Of a stretch of 64,000 bases of DNA, positions 33,453 to 43,153 are shown piece by piece (position 1 is the first letter of the stretch; every line of letters starts with the position of its first letter). The stretch lies in NCBI GenBank assembly GCA_002255925.1, contig NKIH01000001.1:496001-560000 (forward strand), in the 5' to 3' direction. The translations under genes were made by a program, and so were the position numbers. The notes under the pieces are model-generated. The model did no database searches. It saw nothing but the letters and a program-made list of their open reading frames with translations, and had not been told where the DNA came from. The stretch comes from Burkholderiales bacterium PBB6. GTDB lineage: Bacteria > Pseudomonadota > Gammaproteobacteria > Burkholderiales > Burkholderiaceae_C.

Positions 33453-33845
33453 TTAGGTGGCCGGGCGCAGGCTGCCGCGCTGCAGACGGCCGCGTGTCAC
33501 CTGTGTCGGCGCAAAGGCGGCTTCGAGCGCAGCCAGCACGGCTTCTGCGCGGTCGCTGTTGTCACGCCCGAGGTTGCACACGTACACGTCGAGCGTGACC
33601 CCGCCCAGCTCCGGCCAGGTGTGCACCGCCAGGTGCGATTCAGCCAGCAGCACCACGCCGGTGATGCCGGCCGGCCCGGCCTCACCCGGTGCGGGCGCGA
33701 AGCGGTGAAACAGCTCGGCCACGCCGCTCAATCCCCCTTGCGCCACGGCCGCCACGCAGCAGCTGCGCAGGGCTTCCGGGTTGGTCATCAGGGGCAGTGA
33801 AGGGTCGACGCCGAGCAGGTCGGCCGTCAGGTGCAATCCGTGCAT
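33453..33845 (-). CDS. speD: S-adenosylmethionine decarboxylase (pyruvoyl)
   Basis: A 130-residue short-type AdoMet decarboxylase, starting MHGLHLTADL, a common opening for the family. The self-cleavage site is in LLAESHLAVHTWPE: cutting between Glu69 and Ser70 turns Ser70 into the pyruvoyl cofactor; His75 and the WPE block are also conserved. The enzyme supplies decarboxylated SAM for spermidine synthesis, and the matching aminopropyltransferase is at 26639-28216. The frame is open about 53 codons upstream, but that part reads through the 12-bp repeat and would give a Phe/Leu-only stretch. No good ribosome site is visible before the chosen ATG. Confidence 0.85.
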   Translation of the reverse strand: MHGLHLTADLLGVDPSLPLMTNPEALRSCCVAAVAQGGLSGVAELFHRFAPAPGEAGPAGITGVVLLAESHLAVHTWPELGGVTLDVYVCNLGRDNSDRAEAVLAALEAAFAPTQVTRGRLQRGSLRPAT

Positions 33846-33862
33846 GTGAGGGCGTTGGGCCG

Positions 33863-33922
33863 AGAGGAAAAAGAAGAGGGAAATGAAGAGGAAAAAGAAG
33901 AGGAAAAAGAAGAGGAAAGAGA
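33863..33922. repeat. 12-bp tandem repeat, purine-rich, five copies
   Basis: Five consecutive 12-base units read AGAGGAAAAAGA, AGAGGGAAATGA, AGAGGAAAAAGA, AGAGGAAAAAGA and AGAGGAAAGAGA on the plus strand. The array is nearly all purine, an exception in this GC-rich region, and sits 18-77 bases upstream of the AdoMet decarboxylase start, inside its leader. Tandem purine arrays can form triplex DNA and change copy number by slippage; no effect is shown here. The rest of the 298-base gap (33846-34143) contains nothing else I recognise except a TAAAAT box at 34056-34061 before transketolase. Confidence 0.92.
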
Positions 33923-34143
33923 AGAGCCGAAAGGCAAGAACGGGCTGGATGCTAACCCGCTTGAAATGGCGCCGGAGGAGGCCTCGAAACGTGTTCAAAA
34001 ACACGCTCTTCAGGGCCTGAAAAATCGCGTGAAGCTGCTGTCAGGCAGGCCCGGCTAAAATCGAGGGTTCTCCCTTCCCGATCCCAACCCCGACGGCGCC
34101 ACACCCGCGCTGCCGGCCGCCACGATCCGACTCGGAACCACCT

Positions 34144-36192
34144 ATGTCCACAGCCAACCTCCGCCCCGAACACCCCCAGATGGCCAACGCGATCCGCGCG
34201 CTGGCGATGGACGCCGTCCAGCAGGCCAACTCCGGTCACCCCGGCGCGCCCATGGGCATGGCCGAAATGGCGCAGGCACTGTGGAACCGTCACCTGAAGC
34301 ACAACCCGCAAGGCCCGAAGTGGTTTGACCGCGACCGCTTCGTGCTGTCGAACGGCCACGGCTCCATGCTGATCTACGCGCTGCTGAACCTGACCGGTTA
34401 CGCGCTGCCGATCTCCGAGCTGAAGAACTTCCGCAAGCTGCACAGCCTGACCCCGGGCCACCCGGAAGTCGACGTGACGCCGGGCATCGAAACCACCACC
34501 GGCCCGCTGGGTCAGGGCATCACCAACGCCGTGGGCATGGCCCTGGCTGAAAAGCTGCTGGCGTCCGAGTTCAACAAGGAAGGCCACACCGTGGTCGACC
34601 ACCGCACCTACGTGTTCATGGGTGACGGCTGCCTGATGGAAGGCATCAGCCACGAGGCCGTGGCCCTGGCTGGCGCCTGGAAGCTGAACAAGCTGGTGGC
34701 CCTGTACGACGACAACGGCATCTCGATCGACGGTCAGGTCGCCCCTTGGTTCATCGACAACACCGCCCAGCGTTTCACTGCCTGCGGCTGGAACGTCATC
34801 GGCCCGGTCGACGGCCACGACGTGGACGCGATTGATGCCGCGCTGGCCAAGGCCAAGCAGAGCAGCGACAAGCCGAGCCTGGTGATCTGCAAGACCAGCA
34901 TCGGCAAGGGCTCGCCGAACCGCGCCAACACCGCCAAGGCCCACGGCGAACCGCTGGGTGGCGAAGAAATCAAGCTGACCCGCGAAGCCCTGGGCTGGAC
35001 CGACGAGCCCTTCGTCATTCCCACCGACGTGCGCACCGCCTGGGACGCCACCGAAGCCGGCGCTGCCGCCAACGCCGAGTGGGACGTTCGCTTCGAAGCC
35101 TACGCCGCCGCTTTCCCGGAAGCCGCTGCCCAGTTCGTGCGCCGCATGTCGGGCGAGCTGCCGGAGAACTTCGCCGAGATCGCCGTGCAAGCCGTGGCCG
35201 GCGCCCACGACAAGGCTGAAACCGTGGCCAGCCGCAAGGCCAGCCAGCTCGCGCTGGAAGTGTTCACCGCCGCGCTGCCGGAGCTGCTGGGCGGCTCGGC
35301 CGACCTGACCGGCTCGAACCTGACCAACACCAAGTCCACCCCGAACCTGCGCTTTGATGCCGCCGGCGCCTTGGTGAAGAACGAAGCTGGCCAGGGTGGC
35401 CGCCACATCAACTACGGTGTGCGCGAATTCGGCATGGCCGCCATCATGAACGGCGTGGCCCTGCACGGTGGCTACATCCCCTACGGCGGCACCTTCCTGA
35501 CCTTCAGCGACTACAGCCGCAACGCCATCCGCATGGCTGCGCTGATGAAGCAGCGCGTCATCCACGTGTTCACCCACGACTCCATCGGCCTGGGTGAAGA
35601 CGGCCCGACCCACCAGTCGGTGGAGCACGCCGCCAGCCTGCGCCTGATCCCGAACCTGGACGTCTGGCGCCCGGCCGACACCACCGAAACCGCGGTGGCC
35701 TGGACCATGGCCCTGGCCAACCGCAACCGCCCGAGCGCGCTGCTGTTGTCGCGCCAGAACCTGCCTTACCTGCCGAAGGAAGACGCGGACGTCATCACCA
35801 AGGGCGCGTATGTGCTGTCCGAGCCGGTGGACGTGGGCATGAAGAAGGCCGCCCAGGCCGTCATCATCGCCACCGGCTCTGAAGTGCAGCTGGCCCTGCG
35901 TGCGCAGGAAGAGCTGGCCAAGGCCAAGATCGCCGTGCGCGTGGTGTCGATGCCGTCGACCACCGTGTTCGACCGCCAGGACATGGCCTACAAGCTCGAA
36001 GTGCTGCCGGCCAAGCTGCCGCGCATCGCCATCGAGGCCGGCGTGACCGAAGGCTGGTGGAAGTACGGCTGTGCCGCCGTCATCGGCCTGGACCGCTACG
36101 GCGAGTCGGCCCCGGCTGGTGACCTGTTCAAGCTGTTCGGCTTCACGGTCGACAACCTCGCGCTGACGGTGCGCAAGGTGCTGGGCCGCTGA
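34144..36192 (+). CDS. tkt: transketolase
   Basis: A 682-residue transketolase, the usual family length. The thiamine diphosphate-binding motif is [14 protein letters not shown]...[15 protein letters not shown] (GDG then about 27 residues to N). The first-domain His pair is in NSGHPGAP and [13 protein letters not shown], and the second half holds [15 protein letters not shown] (catalytic Glu region) and [15 protein letters not shown] (His/Asp). The enzyme moves two-carbon units between pentose and triose/hexose phosphates. It is followed, after 272 bases, by gap on the same strand; both have strongly G/C-biased codons, as expected for highly expressed genes. A TAAAAT box 83 bases upstream is the likely -10, without a clear -35. 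Confidence 0.97.
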   Translation: MSTANLRPEHPQMANAIRALAMDAVQQANSGHPGAPMGMAEMAQALWNRHLKHNPQGPKWFDRDRFVLSNGHGSMLIYALLNLTGYALPISELKNFRKLHSLTPGHPEVDVTPGIETTTGPLGQGITNAVGMALAEKLLASEFNKEGHTVVDHRTYVFMGDGCLMEGISHEAVALAGAWKLNKLVALYDDNGISIDGQVAPWFIDNTAQRFTACGWNVIGPVDGHDVDAIDAALAKAKQSSDKPSLVICKTSIGKGSPNRANTAKAHGEPLGGEEIKLTREALGWTDEPFVIPTDVRTAWDATEAGAAANAEWDVRFEAYAAAFPEAAAQFVRRMSGELPENFAEIAVQAVAGAHDKAETVASRKASQLALEVFTAALPELLGGSADLTGSNLTNTKSTPNLRFDAAGALVKNEAGQGGRHINYGVREFGMAAIMNGVALHGGYIPYGGTFLTFSDYSRNAIRMAALMKQRVIHVFTHDSIGLGEDGPTHQSVEHAASLRLIPNLDVWRPADTTETAVAWTMALANRNRPSALLLSRQNLPYLPKEDADVITKGAYVLSEPVDVGMKKAAQAVIIATGSEVQLALRAQEELAKAKIAVRVVSMPSTTVFDRQDMAYKLEVLPAKLPRIAIEAGVTEGWWKYGCAAVIGLDRYGESAPAGDLFKLFGFTVDNLALTVRKVLGR

Positions 36193-36194
36193 TC

Positions 36195-36434
36195 TTGTTC
36201 TCGCGCCGTTGCCCTTCCATGACGCACAATTTCAGTTTTGACGTGCACATGGGCGAAGAGCAGCGGCCGATGATCAGGATGTGGACACAAGGCAAGGCGC
36301 AGTTGGCAGCACGGCTGTCGGCTGCGCTTTTGTCTTTGCGGGCGCTGTGCTTGCTGGCTCTCTTGATGATGGGCGCGGCCGGTGCGGCGCACGAAGGTGT
36401 CATCCACGTCCCCTGCATCAAGCTCGACATTTGA
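36195..36434 (+). CDS. possible small membrane protein between tkt and gap
   Basis: A 79-codon open frame fills most of the 272-base gap between transketolase and GAPDH. Its second half has a hydrophobic helix (AALLSLRALCLLALLMMGAAGA) that could be a signal peptide or membrane anchor. Several in-frame starts exist (36195, 36219, 36270), none with a good ribosome site. I do not recognise a family, and the frame may simply be open by chance in GC-rich DNA; alternatively the gap is an untranslated leader of gap. Confidence 0.25.
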   Translation: MFSRRCPSMTHNFSFDVHMGEEQRPMIRMWTQGKAQLAARLSAALLSLRALCLLALLMMGAAGAAHEGVIHVPCIKLDI

Positions 36435-37466
<1,032 letters not shown>

Positions 37467-37520
37467 TCTCGCGCTGATGGCTCCCGGATGGCCTCAGGCT
37501 GTCCGCGAGTTGTCTCAAGA

Positions 37521-37543
37521 AAAGGCCCTGAGGGGCCTTTTTT
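37521..37543 (+). terminator. rho-independent terminator after gap
   Basis: AAAGGCCC and GGGCCTTT form a perfect 8-bp stem with a TGAG loop, followed by TTT, 54 bases after the gap stop. Confidence 0.85.
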
Positions 37544-37641
37544 CATGACTGAATGGTGTGCATGTGTGAACCGCACATGAAACGGCAACATCAGCAAAGC
37601 TAGACTGGCGTACAAGTTTCCGAGTTGCTTGAGGTATTGCC

Positions 37642-40164
37642 ATGTTCCGTGTCCGCCCCCTGGTTCCTCTGCTCACCGCTGCGGCGCTGGCCGTCGCTTC
37701 GATGACGCTGGCAGCGGCGGAAACCAACCCCGTTCGTCGCGCGCCTGCCGCTTCGGTGGCCGCTGCCGAAGGGCGCGTCATCGTCAAGTACCGCACCAAC
37801 GCCAGCGTGCTCGGCAGCAGCAACAGCAGCAACACAGCACGCGCACTGGGCACGGCGGTCGATACCGGCCCGCAACTCGCACAGGCCATGGGCAACCGGC
37901 TGGGGCTGACACTCAGCGACGGCCGCGCCATTGCCGCCCGCACGCAGGTGGTCAAGTCGGCCGTGCTCGACAGCCGCAGTCTGGCCGCCAAGCTGGCCGC
38001 CGACAGCGATGTGGAATGGGCGGTGGTCGACCAGCGCCGCTTCGCCACCACCGCACCGAATGACCCGCTTTACGCCGGCAGCCAGACCAGCACCACACCG
38101 GTGGTGGGCCAGTGGTACCTGCGCGCCCCCAGCGGCGAGGTGAAAAGCTCGCTCGACATTGAAACCGCCTGGAACGTGACGCAGGGCAGCACCAGCGTGG
38201 TGGTGGCCGTGCTCGACACGGGCGTGCGCAAGGACCACCCGGATCTGACGTCCAAGCTGCTGGACGGCTACGACTTCATCAGCGATGCCAGCACCGCCAA
38301 TGACGGTGGCGGTCGTGATGCCGATGCGTCGGACCCCGGTGACTGGATCACCACGTCTGAGAACACGGCGGGTGTCTTCAAGGATTGCGGCGTCGGCGAC
38401 AGCTCCTGGCACGGCACGGCGGTGTCGTCGCTGCTAGGGGCGGCCACCAACAACGGCGTCGGCATGGCGGGCGTCGCGCCCAACGTCAAGATCTTGCCGG
38501 TGCGGGTGCTGGGCAAGTGCGGCGGCTACGACTCCGACATCATTGCCGGCATGCGCTGGTCGGCCGGCTTCAGCGTGGCCGGTGTGCCCACCAATGCCAA
38601 CCCGGCGCGGGTGCTCAACCTGAGCCTGGGCTCGTCGGGCGCGTGCAGCCCCGCTTATCAAGATGCCGTGACCGCCGTGACGGCTGCCGGCGTGGTGGTG
38701 GTTGCAGCCTCGGGCAACGAAGGCCTGGCGGTGGGCGTGCCCGCCAACTGCACCGGCGTGATTTCGGTGGCGGGCGTGCGCCACACCGGCACCAAGGTGG
38801 GTTTCTCCAACCTCGGCCCTGAAAACACCATTGCCGCACCCGCTGGCAACTGCGTGAACGCCACCGGCGCCTGCCTGTACCCGCTGATCGCGGCCACCAA
38901 CACCGGCACCACGGTGCCGTCCACCAACAGCTACTTCACCAGCTTCGCCTACGAGTTGGGCACCAGCTTCGCCTCGCCACTGGTGGCGGGCACGGCTGCG
39001 TTGATGATCTCGGCCAACAGCAGCCTGACGCCGTCTGACGTGAAGGCGTTGATGCGCTCCACCGCGCGCGCCTTCCCGACCACCGGGGCGGATGCCGGCG
39101 TGGGCACTTGCCAGGCGCCCAGCGCCACCGCCCAGGACAGCGAGTGCTACTGCACCACCAGCACCTGCGGCGCCGGCCTGCTGAACGCAGGTGCCGCCGT
39201 GGTGGCCGCGGCCCCGCAGACGCCGACCGTGGCCATGGCCCTGTCGGCCAGCGTGGTCAGCCAGGGCAGCAGCGTGACGATCGATGCCTCCGGCTCGTCG
39301 GCGGTCAACGGCTCCACCATCAGCAGCTATGCCTGGAGCATCACCAACGGCAGCTCGGCGGCGCAGTTCACCACCGGCACCACCGGCAGCAGCGTGAGCC
39401 TGCTGGGCACCGGCGTCGGCAGCGTCACCGTCAGCCTGACGGTGACCGACAGCCAGGGCCGCACCTCCACCGACACCCGGTCGTTCAGCGTCACCGCCCC
39501 GTCGCCGACGGCCGCCTTCACCGTGTCGAATGCCACGCCGGCCATCGGCAACACCGTGGCGCTGGACGCCAGCACCTCCACGGCCGGCAGCGGCCAGACC
39601 CTGAGCACCTACCAATGGCTGGTCACCACCGGCACCAACCTGGCCAGCTTCCAGGGCGCCACCAACGCCGCCCAGGCCAGCCTGAAGTTCACGAGCTCGG
39701 GCACGGTGGTGGTGCAACTGGTGGTCACCAACAGCGCCGGCGTGACGAGCTCGACCTCGAAGACCTTGACCGTCACTGCGGCACCGGTCGCCAGCTTCTC
39801 GCTGAGTGATACCTCGCCGCAAGTCGGCGACAGCATCGGTCTGGACGCCTCGGCGTCGAGGGCCGACACCGGCCGCACGGTGCAGGGCTACGAGTGGACG
39901 CTGACGGCGGGCAACACGCTGGCCAACTTCGTTGGCAGCTCGACCAACCCCACCGCCACCCTGCAGTTCACCGGCACCGGCACCGTCACGCTGCAGTTGA
40001 CCGTGACCGACAGCGCCGGCGTGGCCACCAGCGTCAGCCGCACCCTCACGGTCACGGCCGCCTCGTCGTCGTCCGGCGGTGGTGGCGGCGGTGCCATGGC
40101 CCCGTGGTGGGCCGCCGGCCTGGCCTTGCTGGGCCTGGCGCTCGGCCGCCCGCGCCGCCGCTGA
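37642..40164 (+). CDS. secreted subtilisin-like (S8) protease with PKD-like repeats and GlyGly-CTERM
   Basis: An 840-residue exported protease. Signal peptide residues 1-26 (LAAA); a propeptide to about residue 135; then the S8 catalytic domain with Asp192 in VVVAVLDTGVRKDHPDL, His257 in DSSWHGTAVSS, the oxyanion Asn359 in ASGNE, and Ser442 in GTSFASPLVAG. After residue 520 come three Ig/PKD-like repeats of about 90 residues, each with the phrase VxLDASxSxAxxG(Q/R)T...YxW. The C-terminus is a Gly run, a hydrophobic helix (APWWAAGLALLGLALG) and basic PRRR, a GlyGly-CTERM signal processed by rhombosortase in other species. The tail should anchor the protease and let it be released at the surface. 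A paralogue follows 133 bases later. Confidence 0.92.
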   Translation: MFRVRPLVPLLTAAALAVASMTLAAAETNPVRRAPAASVAAAEGRVIVKYRTNASVLGSSNSSNTARALGTAVDTGPQLAQAMGNRLGLTLSDGRAIAARTQVVKSAVLDSRSLAAKLAADSDVEWAVVDQRRFATTAPNDPLYAGSQTSTTPVVGQWYLRAPSGEVKSSLDIETAWNVTQGSTSVVVAVLDTGVRKDHPDLTSKLLDGYDFISDASTANDGGGRDADASDPGDWITTSENTAGVFKDCGVGDSSWHGTAVSSLLGAATNNGVGMAGVAPNVKILPVRVLGKCGGYDSDIIAGMRWSAGFSVAGVPTNANPARVLNLSLGSSGACSPAYQDAVTAVTAAGVVVVAASGNEGLAVGVPANCTGVISVAGVRHTGTKVGFSNLGPENTIAAPAGNCVNATGACLYPLIAATNTGTTVPSTNSYFTSFAYELGTSFASPLVAGTAALMISANSSLTPSDVKALMRSTARAFPTTGADAGVGTCQAPSATAQDSECYCTTSTCGAGLLNAGAAVVAAAPQTPTVAMALSASVVSQGSSVTIDASGSSAVNGSTISSYAWSITNGSSAAQFTTGTTGSSVSLLGTGVGSVTVSLTVTDSQGRTSTDTRSFSVTAPSPTAAFTVSNATPAIGNTVALDASTSTAGSGQTLSTYQWLVTTGTNLASFQGATNAAQASLKFTSSGTVVVQLVVTNSAGVTSSTSKTLTVTAAPVASFSLSDTSPQVGDSIGLDASASRADTGRTVQGYEWTLTAGNTLANFVGSSTNPTATLQFTGTGTVTLQLTVTDSAGVATSVSRTLTVTAASSSSGGGGGGAMAPWWAAGLALLGLALGRPRRR

Positions 40165-40297
40165 GCGAACGTTCGCCCGACGGCCCCGCGGGCACATCTG
40201 CGCGGGCCTTGGGTTTGGGCAACACCGGCCGATAAGGAACAGAGGCCTTCACCCGCAGGGGTGGGGGCCGCCTGTCCGCTCAGCCTCCGGATTGCCC

Positions 40298-42280
40298 ATG
40301 TTGTTACCCCGAATCACCCGAAGTGCGGCGGCCGTCGTCGCCCTGGCGCTGGCCTGGCCTGCCTTGGCCACCGCGCCGTGGCGCGATGCTGCTGCGTCGA
40401 CCGCCACGTCACTGACACCCGGTCTGGCGACGGCCGAGGTGCCCGTTGCGCCCGTGCGGGGCTTCATCGTGCAGATGCGCGATGCGGTGCCGCATGCGCC
40501 GGCTGGCGCCGGTCGGGCCTCGGCCTTGCAGGCGAACACGACCGGCCAGGTTGAGGCTGCCAGCACCGTGGCCGCCCGCCAGCGGGTACAGCGCCAGTGG
40601 CGGCGTCTGCTGTCCACCTCGGCCACGCCGCCCGGCTTGTCTGCGCTGCGCTTGCGTGCAGTGGGGGCGTCCCAGCATGAATTGCGTTCTGAGCGTGCGC
40701 TCACATCGTCAGAGGTCAAGGCCTGGCAGGCCTGGCTGAGCGAGCAGCCCGAGGTGGCCTGGGTGGTGCCCGATCAGCGCGAGATGCGCCTGCAGGACCA
40801 GGTGCTGCTGCCGGACGACCCGCTGTTTGCCGGGGTGTCGCAGCAGTGGTGGCTACAACCCGTGAGCGGCGGCAATGCCGATGTGCTGGCGGCGCGCCTG
40901 CGCGGCGTGCCGGGTTTCCAGACCGCCTGGAGCACCAGCACCGGCAGTGCGGCCACGGTGGTGGCCGTGCTCGATTCCGGCGTGACCAGCCACCCCGACC
41001 TCGACCCGCAGCGTCTCTTGCCCGGCTTCGACATGGTCAGCGACTGGGACAGCGCGCTGGGCCGCGGTTACGCCAACGACGGCGATGGCCGTGACGCCGA
41101 CCCGAGCGACCCCGGCGACTGGGTCAGCGCGGCCGATCAAACCCAGGATGCTGGCCGCTACGCCAGTTGCGGTTTGCAGGACAGCAGCTGGCACGGCAGC
41201 ATCGTCACCGGCCTGCTGGCGGCCCGCACGGGCAATGCGCTGGGCGTGGCCGGCATGGACGCCGCCGCGCGCATCCTGCCGGTGCGGGTGGCCGGCAAAT
41301 GCGGCGCCTCGGTGGCGGACATCGTCGACGGCATGCGCTGGGCCGCAGGCCTGGCGGTGTGCCAGCGCTGGTCAAGCACCGATGCCAGCGGCAGCTGCGC
41401 CGAATGGGCCCCGCTCAACCCGACGCCGGCCCGGGTGGTGAACATCAGCTTTGGCGGAGCGCTGGCCTGCAACGCGGCCTACCAAACCGCCATCGATGAG
41501 CTGTGGTCGCTGGGCGTGGTGGTGGTGGCTGCGGCCGGCAACCAGCATGCCGCCCCGACCCGACCCGCCAATTGCGAGAAGGTGATTGGCGTGGCGGCGC
41601 TGAACCGCGACGGCTTCAAGGCCAATTATTCGAACTTCGGCGCCGCCCTGCGCATCGCGACGGCGGGCGGCGACGACACCGGCGGCCTGTGGGGCGGCCT
41701 GCTGGCCGATGGCGGCTTGTTCACGCTCGGCAATACCGGCGTGCAAGGCCCTGGCCTGGGCAGTTACGAGCGCCACAGCGGCACCAGCTTTGCCGCACCG
41801 CTGGTGAGCGGCACGGTGGCCTTGATGCTGGCCGTGAACCCCGGTCTGACGCCGGCGCAGATCAGCGCGGGCCTGGCTGCGTCGGCGCGCCCGCATGTGC
41901 AGTCGAGCTGGATGGCGGCGTGCAGCAGCGCCAACCCGGGCCGCTGCCTGTGCACCACCAGCACCTGCGGCGCCGGCATCCTCGATGCCCCGCAAGCCCT
42001 GCAATGGGCCCAGGCGGCGGCACAAGGCCGTGGTTATGCGCCCCCGGACTGGGTGGCGGGCTGGATCGACACGCCCGAATTGCGTGCGGCGGTGGCACTG
42101 GGGCAAGACCGCGAAGCAGCCGCAGGCACGGGCGGCACCGATGGCACGAGCACCTCAGGCGGCAGCAACAACAACAGTGGCAACAGCGGCGGGGGCGGCA
42201 TGGATGCCTTGGCGGCCCTGTTGCTGCTGGCGCTGGCCTGGGCGCTGGGCGCTCTGCCGCGAGGCGTTCAGAAGCCCTGA
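40298..42280 (+). CDS. second secreted subtilisin-like (S8) protease with GlyGly-CTERM
   Basis: A 660-residue paralogue of the preceding protease, without its PKD-like repeats. Signal peptide residues 1-25 (ALA), propeptide to about 165, then Asp226 in VVAVLDSGVTSHPDL, His299 in DSSWHGSIVTG, Asn415 in AAGNQ and Ser497 in GTSFAAPLVSG. The C-terminus is Asn/Ser/Gly rich (NNNSGNSGGGG) followed by a hydrophobic helix (DALAALLLLALAWALGAL) and a short basic end, again a GlyGly-CTERM type signal. I start it at the ATG at 40298, which gives a proper signal peptide; the frame is open further upstream through Arg/Pro-rich sequence. It shares the CGAGI/CGAGL end-of-domain cysteine motif with its neighbour, which supports a tandem duplication. 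Confidence 0.9.
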   Translation: MLLPRITRSAAAVVALALAWPALATAPWRDAAASTATSLTPGLATAEVPVAPVRGFIVQMRDAVPHAPAGAGRASALQANTTGQVEAASTVAARQRVQRQWRRLLSTSATPPGLSALRLRAVGASQHELRSERALTSSEVKAWQAWLSEQPEVAWVVPDQREMRLQDQVLLPDDPLFAGVSQQWWLQPVSGGNADVLAARLRGVPGFQTAWSTSTGSAATVVAVLDSGVTSHPDLDPQRLLPGFDMVSDWDSALGRGYANDGDGRDADPSDPGDWVSAADQTQDAGRYASCGLQDSSWHGSIVTGLLAARTGNALGVAGMDAAARILPVRVAGKCGASVADIVDGMRWAAGLAVCQRWSSTDASGSCAEWAPLNPTPARVVNISFGGALACNAAYQTAIDELWSLGVVVVAAAGNQHAAPTRPANCEKVIGVAALNRDGFKANYSNFGAALRIATAGGDDTGGLWGGLLADGGLFTLGNTGVQGPGLGSYERHSGTSFAAPLVSGTVALMLAVNPGLTPAQISAGLAASARPHVQSSWMAACSSANPGRCLCTTSTCGAGILDAPQALQWAQAAAQGRGYAPPDWVAGWIDTPELRAAVALGQDREAAAGTGGTDGTSTSGGSNNNSGNSGGGGMDALAALLLLALAWALGALPRGVQKP

Positions 42281-42284
42281 GGCC

Positions 42285-43148
42285 TCAATCGGCGCAGGCC
42301 TGCCAGCGGGAGTTGCTGCGCAGGGCCAGCAGGCGAGGGCCTGCGGCGCCGGGCTGATCAATGCGCAGCCGGTGTTCCACCTGGCCGGGCGCCAGCGCCA
42401 CCACACGGGCCGTGCGCACACCGCGCTGCTGCAGCTGGCCCAGCCGCACCTGGGCTTCGGCATTCGAGCCGAACTGGCCCAGTGACAGACCCGGCGTGAA
42501 TTCGGCCACGCCGCTGAACTCGGAGAACGGCAGACGCATGCGACGCAGCTCGTCCGCCTTGCGTTCCAGCTGATCGCGGTCGGCGAAGCGGCCCATGTAG
42601 AGCATCCAGCGGCCCGGCTTCTCGCGGCGAATGTCCAGCCAGTCACCGGTGCGCAGGCCGGCTTGCAGCAATTCCCGCTGGGCGGTGGCCACGTCGGCTT
42701 CGCTCAGGGTGGTGGTTTGCAGGCAGGCGGTGGCCGGGTTGTTGGCGGCTGCGAAGGCGGGCAGGGAGGCGGCGGACGCTGGGGAGGCTGCCGATGCCGC
42801 GATAGATGCATTGACGGCGCTCGCGGCCGACGCTGAGGACGCTGGCGCGCCGGGAGCCACGCCGCTGGCCGCAACAGCAGCCACACCGCTGGAAGCCACA
42901 GGGCCCGTCGCCGACGAGGTGCCCGACGACGCCGCCGTGTTGCCGCCATTGGCGCGGCCCGCCGCAACCGCCGGCAGGCCTTCGGACGACACCACGCGCA
43001 GCGCGTCGGCGTTGATCTGGCGCTGCAGCCGGTAAGGCTCGCTGTCGCCCACGGCGGGCATGCCCAGCGCGTCGCGCACGGCCGGCTGGTGGCCCGCCCA
43101 GAACAGCAGGTTGGCCAGCAACAGCAGCAGGATGACCAGGCGCAGCAT
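42285..43148 (-). CDS. SPOR-domain protein
   Basis: A 287-residue inner-membrane protein. One N-terminal helix (MLRLVILLLLLANLLFWAG) is followed by a long Ala/Ser-rich linker (residues about 70-140), and a C-terminal SPOR-like domain (GDWLDIRREKPGRWMLYMGRFADRDQLERKADELRRM...SLGQFGSNAEAQVRLGQLQQRGVRTARVV). SPOR domains bind denuded peptidoglycan at division sites. The gene follows birA with a five-base gap, and its stop forms a palindrome with the protease stop (TGAGGCCTCA). A longer open frame starting at 43295 overlaps birA and lacks the signal anchor at its start, so the ATG at 43148 is preferred. Confidence 0.85.
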   Translation of the reverse strand: MLRLVILLLLLANLLFWAGHQPAVRDALGMPAVGDSEPYRLQRQINADALRVVSSEGLPAVAAGRANGGNTAASSGTSSATGPVASSGVAAVAASGVAPGAPASSASAASAVNASIAASAASPASAASLPAFAAANNPATACLQTTTLSEADVATAQRELLQAGLRTGDWLDIRREKPGRWMLYMGRFADRDQLERKADELRRMRLPFSEFSGVAEFTPGLSLGQFGSNAEAQVRLGQLQQRGVRTARVVALAPGQVEHRLRIDQPGAAGPRLLALRSNSRWQACAD

Positions 43149-43153
43149 CGTTG

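Noticed and set aside
33831-34058. Plus-strand frame giving a Glu/Lys-rich 75-residue protein through the 12-bp repeat
   Set aside because: Its composition is just the purine repeat; it has no ribosome site, and it is antisense to the speD leader.
40079-40297. Longer N-terminus for the second S8 protease
   Set aside because: It overlaps the end of the first protease and is Arg/Pro rich; the ATG at 40298 gives a normal signal peptide.
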